Below are positions 51,701 through 60,632 of a stretch of 64,000 bases of DNA, one piece after another. Source of the stretch: Pseudanabaena mucicola FACHB-723 (lineage in GTDB: Bacteria > Cyanobacteriota > Cyanobacteriia > Pseudanabaenales > Pseudanabaenaceae); the NCBI RefSeq assembly GCF_014696385.1, contig NZ_JACJQB010000010.1:49222-113221 (forward strand), read 5' to 3'. The notes below the pieces were generated by a model. That model was not told where the DNA came from. It ran no database searches and saw nothing but the letters and a program-made list of their open reading frames with translations. Every line of letters begins with the position of its first letter. Positions within the stretch are counted from its first letter, which is position 1. The position numbers were made by a program, and so were the translations under genes.

Positions 51701-52383
51701 TTCAATCAAGAGATGTTTTGGGCAACCGATTCGATTCTCTTTATTATTTGGGCAATATTTATAGATTGATTGAAGGTTCAATTTTTGAATGTGAGTATAT
51801 GTCAAATATTACTACTTATATGAAAACTGGATTTGCTGCTGGAAAACAAGATCAATCAGATGATGTACAAGATATTATTCAAATCAGACCAACTAATCTG
51901 AGTGACGGAAGAGAATTTATTTTTGAAAGAAATGTTTATATTCATAGAACTAAACTATTGGATAAAAAAAGTGATGTATTACAAAGTGGTGAAGTTTTAT
52001 TTAACAATACGAATAGTCAAGAACTTGTAGGTAAATCTATATTTTTTGATTTAGAAGATTTATATTTCTGTTCAAATCACATTACAAGAATTGGAGTAAG
52101 TCAAGACAAAATTAATCCACGTTATTTAACACATATATTGAATCTTTATCAGCGCAAAAAAGTTTTCTTCAAAATATGCACAAACTGGAATAATCAATCT
52201 GGCGTGAATGTGAATGTTTTAGGTAAGATTAAGATTCCTATTCCACCACTTGATAAACAACTTGAAATTGTCGAACATATCGATGCAATACGCGATCGGG
52301 CTAAACAACTCCGACAAGAAGCCGCAGCAGACTTAGAGAGAGCAAAACAAGAAGTTGAAGCAATGATTTTAGGCGTTGAGTGA
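48787..52383 (+). CDS. single-polypeptide restriction-modification enzyme: nuclease-adenine methylase-two specificity domains
   Basis: A 1198-residue fusion. Residues about 1-125 are an HsdR-N-like PD-(D/E)XK nuclease (EADIIVYND; HIVVECKKQE). Residues about 290-700 are an N6-adenine methylase of HsdM type: DTSCGSGGFLLHALDKV (motif I, about 350) and NPPF (motif IV, about 459). Helical connectors follow. Two target-recognition domains of HsdS type lie at about 765-960 and 975-1190, each ending in a conserved helix (EQKIIIEQ; DKQLEIVEHIDAIRDRA). No helicase motor is present. This is a type IIG-like all-in-one restriction-methylation enzyme. It is flanked by an HsdR remnant. Confidence 0.88.
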   Translation: MSLISQGLAQNLIKFDDENKYITYVHQKKKRNFANPEEQVQAETFLKLILTYGYDPKRLRLFVPVTMGSSVKEADIIVYNDDACLSSHIVVECKKQEVSELEFTQAVEQAFSYAVAEGAKYVWVTSGIKDQYFQVPIEKPKERIAITDIPQYGVDKLARYKYAKGGGKSNGQKLFELEIVGEDELTRRFKQAHQSLWGGGELDPSSAFDELDKLIFCKIWDEKKSRKKGQPYDFQLFSISEEEEPNPKKRTEKENEELSDRIKALYEEGRKEAPEVFKEDIRLSPEKLRTVVGYLESINLGKTDLDSKGRAFETFMGSFFRGDFGQFFTPRPIVKFIVDVLPINHDSLVLDTSCGSGGFLLHALDKVRRQADEYYPDYETDLDDAKRHKDHWHRFASRKLFGIEINEKIARVAKMNMIIHDDGHTNVIASDGLRDSADLIERSGNSGFAYDRFDFIITNPPFGSVIKQTEQAYMHQYGFAMKTEDWLNPKSKATVRENQNTEILFIEQCHRFLVDGGYLAMVVPDGILTNSSLQYVRDGIEEKYRIVAVVSMPQTAFSATGAGVKSSVLFLKKHSQAETTKIQNTKVGLQDWIKQSNDYLKQLEQIENDKKRHLKDLRGFENPQNLEGKALTDSEAYKEWKKEVTAEYNDCIDALKESLSEQYAEEKQKALNDYPIFMAIAEDIGYDATGKPTNNNELDFISVELARFIDAIESGKDSFFLSSDVDKNKVFLVNRSELEGRLSPSFYIPSIMEKIKRIGVTRKVIKLSKVCSKISDGTHFTPNYIDSNDGMIFLSVKDVRMNKVFFEDTKFISREEHLKLTKRCKPESGDILLTKVGNTYGFAAVIPADSPEFSIFVSLALLKINKEKFDPYFIMHFLNSKFGKIQMDRFIKGIGQPDLHLEDISNIRIPLFDINEQKIIIEQMNNAYDSREQKELEAKRSLDSIDNYLLGELGVELLQSEANTIQSRIFYIQSRDVLGNRFDSLYYLGNIYRLIEGSIFECEYMSNITTYMKTGFAAGKQDQSDDVQDIIQIRPTNLSDGREFIFERNVYIHRTKLLDKKSDVLQSGEVLFNNTNSQELVGKSIFFDLEDLYFCSNHITRIGVSQDKINPRYLTHILNLYQRKKVFFKICTNWNNQSGVNVNVLGKIKIPIPPLDKQLEIVEHIDAIRDRAKQLRQEAAADLERAKQEVEAMILGVE

Positions 52384-52651
52384 TTTGTGATGTGGGTCGA
52401 TTAGTTAGGCGATCGCGGATTATCAACTAACTTAATTAGCACCTTTCTATTCCCTCTGATTAAATTATTACTCGCGATTTTTAGACAAGCGACTGAAATT
52501 TGACGACAAGTGTTGAATTATCATATCAAGTAAAATCAACCTTGCCGAAAAATTGCGATCGCTATATCTCAAATATACAAATGTCCCCATGTGAGTTTTA
52601 CTGAGGATCTGATGTTACGTGATGAATCTACACGCTCCAAGGAGCAAACCT
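52384..52651. other. gap between the RM gene and nnr
   Basis: About 270 bp without an ORF. It contains HIP1 sites and an A/T-rich stretch suited to a promoter. The only clear signal is the nnr Shine-Dalgarno (AAGGAG) at about 52638. Confidence 0.4.
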
Positions 52652-54184
52652 ATGTTTGAATCTATCTGTTCCCTTGCGATCGCCAATACATCGCAAATGC
52701 AAGCTATCGAAAAGTTGATCTTTCAAGCAGGAATGCCAGTAGCCGCCTTAATGGAAAAAGTGGCTCTGCGGATTACAGCGAGATTAAGTGAACTTTATCC
52801 AGCGCAGGACTATCCCCGCATCGGGGTATTAGTTGGTTCAGGACATAATGGCGGCGATGCTTTGGTGGTAGCAAGGGAACTGCATCACCAAGGACGACAG
52901 GTGAAAATCCATCAGGTGCTACCCAAATCCAAGCCCCTTACCCGAGTGCATGGATGTTATGCCAAAAGTTTAGGAATTCCCTTTGTAGAACTGGATGATC
53001 TAGCAGATTGTGATTTGATCATTGATGGTATTTTTGGGTTTGGATTAGAACGGGATATTACTGGGGAGATTGCGATCGCAATTGATACGATTAATCATTG
53101 GTCAATCCCTGTACTGAGCATCGATGTACCATCGGGATTGCATACCGATCGCGGTGTAGCCATGGGAACAGCGATAGGGGCAACCCATACTTTCTGTTTA
53201 GGTTTATGGAAGCGGGGATTGCTCACCGAGTCCGCCGCTTCCTATGTTGGCAAACTAGAACTAATTGGCTTTGACATCCCTGCCCAGACTGCCCTACAGG
53301 TATTAGGGGATGATCATTCCCTATGGAGAATTAATCCACAGCAAATCTTGCGATCGCATTTACCGCTCAAACGACCTGTGACTGCCCATAAGTACGAAGT
53401 TGGGCATTTACTTTTGGTGGTTGGTTCGGCACAATATGCAGGAGCGGCTTTGTTAGCAGCAATGGGAGCAAAGGCGACAGGCGTGGGCATGGTATCAATC
53501 GCCGTACCGTATTCCCTCAAGTCGCTCTTGTTGGTGCAAATGCCTGATGCGCTAGTGATTGGTTGCCCTGAAACTGCCTCAGGTGCGATCGCAAATTTAC
53601 CCGATCTAGATTTAGAGAAATATCAAGCTATTGTTTGTGGCTGTGGGCTATCACTGGATGCTGCCCCCGTTGTCGAGCAGCTTGTCCATGGTGATCGCCA
53701 TCTTGTCCTTGATGCCGACGGTTTAAATGCAGTCGCCGCCATGGGCGTAGAACATCTCCAGTCTCGCACTGGGGCAACGGTGCTGACACCGCATTGGGGC
53801 GAATTCTGCCGACTGTTTCCCTATTTGCGAGCGGTGGAGAGACTAGAAGCCTTGCAAACAGCCGTGAGTCAAACCAACGCCACAATTTTATTAAAGGGGG
53901 CAAAAACTGCGATCGCAGTTCCCCATCGTGCCATGCCGAAGATCTATATCAATCCTGAAAGTACCCCCGCCTTGGCGCGAGGTGGTAGCGGTGATGTGTT
54001 GGCAGGGATGATCGGCGGACTGTTAGCACAAGGCATGACCGCTAGTGATACAGCAATTGTCGGAACAGTTTGGCAGGCGCAGACAGCGATCTGGTTAGCG
54101 CAGCAACGTACAGAGATGGGGGTTGATCCGCTCACCCTTGCTCAAGGGCTATTGCCATTTCTGATGAGCAAATCACCTTTGTGA
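52652..54184 (+). CDS. nnr: bifunctional NAD(P)H-hydrate epimerase/dehydratase
   Basis: A 510-residue fusion that repairs hydrated NAD(P)H. The YjeF_N epimerase covers about 1-225 (VLVGSGHNGGDALVVARELHHQG; DGIFGFGLERDITG; SIDVPSGLHTDRG). The YjeF_C/CARKD dehydratase covers about 240-510 (VVGSAQYAGAALLAAMGAKATGVG; VLDADGLN; VLTPHWGEF; RGGSGDVLAGMIGGLLAQG). ATG 52652 is chosen because AAGGAG precedes it by 7-8 nt; a start at 52619 adds 11 residues. It is 84 bp before xdhC and may share its promoter. Confidence 0.95.
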   Translation: MFESICSLAIANTSQMQAIEKLIFQAGMPVAALMEKVALRITARLSELYPAQDYPRIGVLVGSGHNGGDALVVARELHHQGRQVKIHQVLPKSKPLTRVHGCYAKSLGIPFVELDDLADCDLIIDGIFGFGLERDITGEIAIAIDTINHWSIPVLSIDVPSGLHTDRGVAMGTAIGATHTFCLGLWKRGLLTESAASYVGKLELIGFDIPAQTALQVLGDDHSLWRINPQQILRSHLPLKRPVTAHKYEVGHLLLVVGSAQYAGAALLAAMGAKATGVGMVSIAVPYSLKSLLLVQMPDALVIGCPETASGAIANLPDLDLEKYQAIVCGCGLSLDAAPVVEQLVHGDRHLVLDADGLNAVAAMGVEHLQSRTGATVLTPHWGEFCRLFPYLRAVERLEALQTAVSQTNATILLKGAKTAIAVPHRAMPKIYINPESTPALARGGSGDVLAGMIGGLLAQGMTASDTAIVGTVWQAQTAIWLAQQRTEMGVDPLTLAQGLLPFLMSKSPL

Positions 54185-54268
54185 TAGGTGATTGCGAGTG
54201 ACTTCGCCACTTTGCGGTATGTTAAAAGGAATTAATTATCGTAATGTACAGAGACCAACAAGGCGTTA

Positions 54269-55240
54269 ATGCTTGAGTTTTGGAAGACCCTACTTGATCA
54301 TTTAGAACATAATCACCCTGTTTTTTTAGCCATGGTCGCCGCCCATTCTCAAGGCTCACCGGGGGTGACGGGGGCAAAATTAGGAATTGTGGCAACGGGA
54401 GAAATATTCGGCACGATTGGCGGGGGCGTGATGGAACACAACATCATTGAGTATGGTCGCCAGATGCTTGCCCAAGGTGAGTTTGTACCAAGGTTGCAGA
54501 CACTCCATCACCGTCTAGCTGGAGAAGGCGAAAAGTCAGGCATGATTTGTGCAGGCAGTCAGACAAATCTCTATTATCTCTGTCGTCCTGATCGCGATCG
54601 CAAAACGCTCGCCAAGGTATTACATTTACGCGCTGCCGATGTCTCTGCCTATCTATATATCACCTCGTTAGGAATGGCGATCATCGAAGAACCGATGGAT
54701 CTAAGTCAGCCAAAAATCAAACTTTACCAAGGGGATGACCATTGGCAATATCGCGAACAATTACGCAATTGCGATCGCATTGCCATTATTGGCGGTGGTC
54801 ACTGCTCACTGGCGCTATCGCAAGTAATGGCGCAATTGGATTATGAAGTATTTGTCTTTGATACTCGCGCCCAAGTGACAACCCTCAATCACAACAACTA
54901 TGTGCGATCGATACAAATCATGCAGGATTATCAAGATGTGGGGGCAGCGATTGACTTGCCAGAGATGACGGCTGTCGTGGTCATGACTACAGATTTCGCT
55001 TCAGATATTCGCGCTTTGTTAGGAGTATTGTCATTCCCATTTCCATTTATTGGCGTGATGGGTAGTCGTGCCAAGATTGCGACAATATTCGCACAATTGC
55101 AACAGGCAGGGATTAGCCCGTCCGCATTATCAAAGCTCTATGCTCCTGTCGGTTTACCCATCCATAGCCATACCCCTGCGGAGATTGCCATTAGTATCGC
55201 CGCTCAAGTTTTGCAAGAACGGGTCAAATTTACGAGGTGA
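54269..55240 (+). CDS. xdhC: XdhC-family molybdenum-cofactor maturation factor
   Basis: A 323-residue XdhC/CoxI protein. N-terminal part: MVAAHSQGSPGVTGAKLGIV and GTIGGGVMEHN. C-terminal Rossmann part: RIAIIGGGHCSLALSQVMAQLDYEVFVFD, then IGVMGSRAKIATIFAQLQ and PVGLPIHSHTPAEIAISIAAQVL. XdhC binds molybdenum cofactor, promotes its sulfuration and hands it to xanthine dehydrogenase. The xdhA and xdhB genes follow 0.9 kb downstream, after a desulfidase gene on the opposite strand. Confidence 0.93.
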   Translation: MLEFWKTLLDHLEHNHPVFLAMVAAHSQGSPGVTGAKLGIVATGEIFGTIGGGVMEHNIIEYGRQMLAQGEFVPRLQTLHHRLAGEGEKSGMICAGSQTNLYYLCRPDRDRKTLAKVLHLRAADVSAYLYITSLGMAIIEEPMDLSQPKIKLYQGDDHWQYREQLRNCDRIAIIGGGHCSLALSQVMAQLDYEVFVFDTRAQVTTLNHNNYVRSIQIMQDYQDVGAAIDLPEMTAVVVMTTDFASDIRALLGVLSFPFPFIGVMGSRAKIATIFAQLQQAGISPSALSKLYAPVGLPIHSHTPAEIAISIAAQVLQERVKFTR

Positions 55241-55262
55241 ATTTACGGGCAAAAGCCCTGAT

Positions 55263-55895
55263 TCAAACCTTAGCTAAGGGCTTAACAGCAGTTTTGGTGA
55301 TTGCCTTCTCAATCTCTGCCATACATTCTTGAATAGAACCAGCTTCCTCAACTTCTGGCAAACTGAGTAGAGGAATATTTGTCATGTTACGTCTTTGCAA
55401 TTCGGCATGAAGCTCTTCTGTGAAGACACCCTTGGTCGCGGCAAACCTTTGCAATGGGCTAGCTTCCCAAACCATGCCACCCCAGATTTGGTTATCATCA
55501 GCTTCCACCGCCGCAGTGAGCAAACCGCAGGTGGGGCTACCATCTCGCATCACAAACCCAAGGACTTCATGATCGTTATCTTGATAGGTTTGGGCTTGAT
55601 CGCACATCTGTTCGGCAAGTTGGCGACAGTGGCGACGAAACATCGGACTAGAATATTGCTTCTTGACCTGTCCCCAGCGCATTGAGCCGCAGAAAGTCAC
55701 TTCAGGACAGGGCATTTGATAGATGGACACATCATTGTCTAAAATCAAGTCCACCAGTTCACGAATAGCGGCGGGTTGACTGGCAATTCCCCGTACACAA
55801 GCATTCTGATTGAGAATACAGTGAGACACAAAAATTAATCTTCCCGAACGTGCATCCTCGACGGTATTTTTGATTTTCCCAAGTCTGTCAGACAT
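55263..55895 (-). CDS. TudS-related (DUF523-like) [4Fe-4S] desulfidase
   Basis: A 210-residue protein. The start is ATG 55895, strongly supported by GGAGGT eight nt upstream; the longer 56003 start is unlikely. Three conserved cysteines are in SHCILNQNACVRG (C26), QMPCPEVTFCG (C63) and MRDGSPTCGLL (C123). They match the cluster ligands of TudS thiouracil desulfidases and DUF523 relatives. TudS removes sulfur from thiolated pyrimidines. The gene lies between xdhC and xdhA, on the other strand. Confidence 0.82.
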   Translation of the reverse strand: MSDRLGKIKNTVEDARSGRLIFVSHCILNQNACVRGIASQPAAIRELVDLILDNDVSIYQMPCPEVTFCGSMRWGQVKKQYSSPMFRRHCRQLAEQMCDQAQTYQDNDHEVLGFVMRDGSPTCGLLTAAVEADDNQIWGGMVWEASPLQRFAATKGVFTEELHAELQRRNMTNIPLLSLPEVEEAGSIQECMAEIEKAITKTAVKPLAKV

Positions 55896-56119
55896 TTTTT
55901 TGACCTCCAAACAAAGCCATAGGCTTATTTTATCGCGATCACAATGCTTGGAGTTAAGAGCGAAATGGAATGCAACAGAAACCACTCTCTGCTGGGAAAC
56001 CAAGAAATAGGGATATATGTGAAGTTTCTAGACGCGATCGCAATTGGGAGATCGCTCTAGTATGACAATAGTATTCAGGAGGAGGCTAGGCTCAAGGAAA
56101 AAGCTAGCTAAGACTCGCT
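55896..56119. other. divergent gap between the desulfidase gene and xdhA
   Basis: About 220 bp, with the desulfidase Shine-Dalgarno at 55904-55916 and promoters for both genes. AGGAGGAGGCT at 56075-56086 precedes xdhA but is too far to be its RBS. No ORF. Confidence 0.35.
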
Positions 56120-57559
56120 ATGACAGGTCAAATCTGCTTTTTACTCAATCATCGGCAAATTTGCACTGACCAACCTGCGGGATTAACGCTATTGGATTAC
56201 CTGCGCCAAACAGAACGGCTGATCGGCACAAAGGAAGGTTGCCATGCAGGGGACTGTGGCGCTTGTACAGTCTTGCTAGGTGAATGCTTGCTAGGTGAAT
56301 GGAATGCCGAGCATGTCCGCTATCAAGCGGTAACTGCCTGTTTACTGCCCCTTGGTGCATTGCAGGGGAAGCATGTCGTCACTATCGAGGGCATCAATCA
56401 AGCTAATTTATCGCCAGTACAGCAGGCTTTAGTGGACTTTGGGGCGACTCAGTGTGGCTTTTGTACATCGGGAATGGTGATGTCATTGACTGCCTATCTA
56501 CTCACAGGCGATCAGGTAAATGTAGAAGGTGTCAGTAAAGCCTTGAGTGGTAATCTCTGTCGATGTACAGGGTATGGGGCAATCAAACGGGCTAGTGCCT
56601 CATTAATGCGATCGCAATCCCATTTACCCTTGACCATTGCCGAGGCAATCAATCAGCAGATTTTGCCGCCCTATTTTGCGGATATTACAGAGCGTTTGCG
56701 GCAGTTGAGACAGCCTGTAACTGAAGTATCAGCTATTGCAGAGCTTTCAGAATTTGCGATCGCAGGTGGAACCGATCTCTATGTCCAGTCGGGAGATCTT
56801 CTGCCTGAAGTCCCTGTACAATTCCTGAGTGCTTCCATTGCCCACAAAGGAATTACCACAGACAAGGGACGGATTCACATCGGCGCTTTAACCACCTTTG
56901 CCGACTTCGCCAGTCATCCTGCCATACTCCAACTTATTCCGCAAATGCCTGCATATATTGAGCAGATTGCCTCTCCGCAAATCCGCAACCTTGCCACCAT
57001 CGGTGGTAATATCGTCGGCGCATCGCCGATCGCAGATTTTACGATTTTACTCTTGGTATTAGATGCCCTACTGGTGTGGCAAAGAGGCTCACAAAGGCGC
57101 ACATTACCAATACGGGAATTCTTTCTCGACTATAAACAGACAGACAGAATGCAAGGGGAGATTTTGCAAGAAATCATCTTGCCCAGAGATATTTGCGATC
57201 GCAAGATACATTTTGAGAAGGTCTCTAAACGGATGCATGTCGATTGTGCGGCGGTGAACAGTGCGATCGCCATTCGCGATGAAGCTGATCAGATCCGTGA
57301 GCTTAGGATATCGATGGGCGGCGTTGCTCCCATTCCCCTATTGCTCCAGCAAACTAGTAATTTTTTGATTGGTAAACACATTTGCCGAGATACCCTTGAG
57401 CAAAGCTTCCCAATCCTGCAAGCGGAGATCTCGCCGCGCAGTGATATCTATGGTTCAGAGCCATACAAAAGACTCTTAGCCCGTCAACTTCTCATTGCTC
57501 ACTTTGCCGAGCTATTTCCAGACTTGATTAATGGGAGAGAATTATATGCAACGCATTGA
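56120..57559 (+). CDS. xdhA: xanthine dehydrogenase, FeS/FAD subunit
   Basis: A 479-residue subunit. N-terminal [2Fe-2S] domains: CHAGDCGACTVLLGEC (cluster I) and CGFC...CRCTGY (cluster II). The FAD domain (about 200-370) contains FAIAGGTDLYVQSG and IATIGGNIVGASPIADF-type motifs. The C-terminal part is the CO dehydrogenase flavoprotein C-domain. It carries electrons from the molybdenum subunit to NAD+. It overlaps xdhB by 14 nt. Confidence 0.95.
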   Translation: MTGQICFLLNHRQICTDQPAGLTLLDYLRQTERLIGTKEGCHAGDCGACTVLLGECLLGEWNAEHVRYQAVTACLLPLGALQGKHVVTIEGINQANLSPVQQALVDFGATQCGFCTSGMVMSLTAYLLTGDQVNVEGVSKALSGNLCRCTGYGAIKRASASLMRSQSHLPLTIAEAINQQILPPYFADITERLRQLRQPVTEVSAIAELSEFAIAGGTDLYVQSGDLLPEVPVQFLSASIAHKGITTDKGRIHIGALTTFADFASHPAILQLIPQMPAYIEQIASPQIRNLATIGGNIVGASPIADFTILLLVLDALLVWQRGSQRRTLPIREFFLDYKQTDRMQGEILQEIILPRDICDRKIHFEKVSKRMHVDCAAVNSAIAIRDEADQIRELRISMGGVAPIPLLLQQTSNFLIGKHICRDTLEQSFPILQAEISPRSDIYGSEPYKRLLARQLLIAHFAELFPDLINGRELYATH

Positions 57560-59789
57560 TGCTCATGCTCACGTTAGGAGTGAGGCGGAATTTGTCGATG
57601 ATGTGCCAAGTCCCAGCGACATGCTCTATGCTGCTGTGTTTGGTTCGCCAATCGCCAAGGGCAAGATTCTCAATCTTCATACCAAGCTTGCCCTTGCCAC
57701 CGATGGCGTAGTTGAGATTCTCACCGCCGATGATATTCCCCAACACAACCAATGGGGAACGATTGCCGAATGTCCAATTTTGGCGAGCCATACAGTTAGT
57801 TATGTCGGTCAACCGATCGCCGTGGTGGTGGCAAAAACCAAGGCAATTGCTCAAAAGGCCACAAAATTAATTTCGATTCAATTAGAAAAATTTACACCCG
57901 TTGTCAATCCACGAGAAGCTTTTTCTCAAGGGAATATCATTGGCACACAGCGCACCTTTGCCTTGGGCGATGTCGATATTGTTTGGGCAGACTGTGACGT
58001 AATTGTGGAGGGAAGTTGCGAAGTCGGCGGACAAGAACATCTCTATTTAGAAACACAACGAGCGCGAGTGAGTATCAATGAACATACGCTGCATGTCCAT
58101 GCTTCCACCCAAAATCCGCACCTTACCCAAGAGACCATCGCCAAAATGTTGGGCATTCCCAATCATGCTGTGCAAGTTGATGTCAAACGATTGGGCGGCG
58201 GCTTTGGCGGCAAAGAAGAACAGGCAACCCATTGGGCAAGTTTAGCTGCCCTCGCCGCTTGGCATACCAATCATGCAGTGGAGTTAGTGCTATCGCGCTC
58301 CGATGATATGCGGATGACAGGCAAGCGGCATCCCTATAGCTCCGATTTTAAAATTGGGGCGACCAAGGATGGCAAAATTCTCGCCTATGCGGTGCAGCAT
58401 TACCAAAATTCAGGAGCCTATGCCGATCTTTCCCTCGCGATTTTAGAAAGATCTCTCTTCCATAGCACCAATGCCTACTACATTCCCAATGTCCGCATTT
58501 TTGCTGCCGCCTGTCGTACCAATCTGCCGCCCAATACAGCCATGCGCGGATTTGGAGCGCCCCAAGCCATGTTTGTCATTGAGAGTGCGATCGCAAAATT
58601 AGCCGATGCCCTCGATATGCCTCGCGAGGAAGTCCAAGCGAAAAACCTACTCCAACCGCAGCAACTCTTGCCCTATGGTCAGCAGTTCCAGTCCGATGGG
58701 TTACAAACCTCTTGGCAAAAGGCAATTAAAAATTACGATCTTGCAAGCATTCGCGATCGCATTACTAATTACAACGCTAGTCACTTTGCCACCAAAAAAG
58801 GCTATGCAGTGATGCCGATCTGCTTTGGGATTTCTTTTACAGCGACCTTTCTCAATCAGGCAAGCGCCTTAGTCCATATTTACACCGATGGCAGTGTCAG
58901 CATCAGTACAGGGGGTGTGGAAATGGGACAGGGGCTTAGTACCAAGCTGACCGAGATTGCCGCGACTGCCTTGGGAATCAAACCTGAACGGATCAAAATT
59001 GAAAGCACCAATACCACCCGCATCGCAAATATGTCCGCTAGTGCCGCCAGCGTCACCACCGATCTCAATGGGAATGCAACCCTGTTGGCGACTAACCAAA
59101 TTCTAGAACGGCTGAAAGTATTGGCGGCGCAACAGCTCGGTGTTACTGAACCCACACAAATTGCGATCGCAGACGAAAAAATTTTTTATGAGGGCAGAGA
59201 AACTGAACTGACTTGGACAGTTTTAGCCAAATCTGCCCATCTAGAACAGGTCAATCTCTCCGCCCATGGCTTTTACACCACCCCAGAGGTCTATTTCGAT
59301 CGCGATCAAGAAAAAGGACATCCCTTTGCTTACCATGTCTGCGGCACGGCGATCGTGGAAGTTACCCTCGATTGTCTACGCGGAACCTATGGGATCGATG
59401 CCGTCAAGATTGTCCATGATTTAGGACGATCACTGAACGATCTAGTCGATCGTGGTCAGGTGGAAGGGGCTTTAGCACAGGGCTTGGGCTGGATGACGAT
59501 TGAAGATCTGCAATTCAGTGCCAAGGGGCATTTACTTGCCAATAACCTCGCTAAATACAAAGTTCCCGATATCCAGTTTATGCCCAAGCAAATTGCGATC
59601 GCATTTCTAGAAAATCCCGACAATCAATTTGCGCCCTATGGTTCTAAAGCTGTGGGTGAGCCGCCACTGATGTATGGTATTGGCGTATTTTTTGCATTAC
59701 GTCAGGCAATGCAATCGTTTAATCTCGACAGTGGGGAGACTTTCCATGCTCCCCTCACCCCTGAACGGGTATTGCTAGCCCTGTACTGA
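57546..59789 (+). CDS. xdhB: xanthine dehydrogenase, molybdopterin-binding subunit
   Basis: A 747-residue molybdenum hydroxylase subunit. Motifs: HVHASTQNPH; LGGGFGGKE (substrate/Moco loop); ANTAMRGFGAPQ-type sequence; GVEMGQGLSTKLTEIAATALGI; and the catalytic Glu in KAVGEPPLMYG. The start ATG 57546 follows GGGAGAG and adds no N-terminal extension; ATG 57531 is the longer option. It hydroxylates hypoxanthine and xanthine. Xanthine oxidation gives urate for nitrogen recovery. Complete length. Confidence 0.95.
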   Translation: MQRIDAHAHVRSEAEFVDDVPSPSDMLYAAVFGSPIAKGKILNLHTKLALATDGVVEILTADDIPQHNQWGTIAECPILASHTVSYVGQPIAVVVAKTKAIAQKATKLISIQLEKFTPVVNPREAFSQGNIIGTQRTFALGDVDIVWADCDVIVEGSCEVGGQEHLYLETQRARVSINEHTLHVHASTQNPHLTQETIAKMLGIPNHAVQVDVKRLGGGFGGKEEQATHWASLAALAAWHTNHAVELVLSRSDDMRMTGKRHPYSSDFKIGATKDGKILAYAVQHYQNSGAYADLSLAILERSLFHSTNAYYIPNVRIFAAACRTNLPPNTAMRGFGAPQAMFVIESAIAKLADALDMPREEVQAKNLLQPQQLLPYGQQFQSDGLQTSWQKAIKNYDLASIRDRITNYNASHFATKKGYAVMPICFGISFTATFLNQASALVHIYTDGSVSISTGGVEMGQGLSTKLTEIAATALGIKPERIKIESTNTTRIANMSASAASVTTDLNGNATLLATNQILERLKVLAAQQLGVTEPTQIAIADEKIFYEGRETELTWTVLAKSAHLEQVNLSAHGFYTTPEVYFDRDQEKGHPFAYHVCGTAIVEVTLDCLRGTYGIDAVKIVHDLGRSLNDLVDRGQVEGALAQGLGWMTIEDLQFSAKGHLLANNLAKYKVPDIQFMPKQIAIAFLENPDNQFAPYGSKAVGEPPLMYGIGVFFALRQAMQSFNLDSGETFHAPLTPERVLLALY

Positions 59790-59793
59790 TAGG

Positions 59794-60252
59794 CTATAAA
59801 CTTGCCACTCCGACTCTGCCCGACTCCATAATTGGATAGAACCAATGGGGACGCATCAGCATGACCGTATCAATTACATGAATCACGCCATTGTCAGCTT
59901 CAATATCCGCCGCAATCACTGTGGCGTTATTAGCTTCAAAGCCCGATTCGGAGACATCAATATCAATCTGCGTACCTTCAAGGGAAGTTAAGGATTTAAC
60001 CCCGATCAGATCTTCTCTTTTATATTTACCAGCGACCACATGAAAAGTGAGAATCCGCGCTAATTGGGGAATATTCTGCACGAGGGTGGTAATTGTGCCT
60101 GCGGGTAATTTGGCAAAGGCAGCATCATTGGGGGCAAAGACAGTAAATGGCCCCTCACTTTGTAAGGCTTCTACTAGATTAGCAGCGCTAACGGCAGTGA
60201 CTAGAGTAGAGAAGTCCGAGTTACTAACAGCAATATCGACAATGGTGGTCAT
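59794..60252 (-). CDS. cupS: CupS, fasciclin-domain subunit of the NDH-1MS CO2-uptake complex
   Basis: A 152-residue FAS1 protein. H1-like motif [18 protein letters not shown] and H2-like motif [14 protein letters not shown]. The sequence and position match Synechocystis sll1735, whose product CupS is a fasciclin-like subunit. Here it lies downstream of cupA, ndhD3 and ndhF3 on the same strand. The gap to cupA is unusually long (380 bp) and contains a MITE. The last residues ([19 protein letters not shown]) are an extension of unknown role. Confidence 0.85.
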   Translation of the reverse strand: MTTIVDIAVSNSDFSTLVTAVSAANLVEALQSEGPFTVFAPNDAAFAKLPAGTITTLVQNIPQLARILTFHVVAGKYKREDLIGVKSLTSLEGTQIDIDVSESGFEANNATVIAADIEADNGVIHVIDTVMLMRPHWFYPIMESGRVGVASL

Positions 60253-60632
60253 AGTTAACTTCCTAAATCACAGTGAATTTACAATATTTTCAGGTGTTAA
60301 GCATTCGCCTTCACCACTAGCCCCTCTCCCTAAGGGCTACCGTGTACACACAAGTCTAACTGTCTAAGTTTTAATTGATCTAAGCCCCCTAAATCCCCCA
60401 ATTCTGGGGGACTTTGAAAGAATTTTATTTTCTTGTTCCCCCAGAATTGGGGGCTAGGGGGCGGCTAATTGTTGACTTGGCTAGATTTTATGACTTGTGT
60501 GTACACCGTAGCTCCCTAAGGGAGAGGGGAACAAGAAATTGTTTTTCTCTCTCCCTTAGGGAGAGCAAAGAAAAAGAAATTGCTCCTTCTCCCCCTCTCC
60601 CTTAGGTAGAGGGGGCTGGGAGGTGAGGGCAA
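60253..60632. mobile_element. cupA-cupS gap with nested MITE inside an LTPSPSP-type repeat
   Basis: A 175-bp element (60337-60511) has 20-bp terminal inverted repeats (CTACCGTGTACACACAAGTC; complement with one mismatch). It is flanked by an 11-bp direct repeat CTCCCTAAGGG (60326-60336 and 60512-60522), the likely target duplication. Inside lies a second repeat (CCCCCAATTCTGGGGG). The target is a CCTCTCCCTAAGGGAGAGG repeat. More such arms fill 60540-60630. Confidence 0.8.

Noticed and set aside
53628..53903. Minus-strand frame inside nnr
   Set aside because: Arg/His-rich shadow of a well-conserved enzyme.
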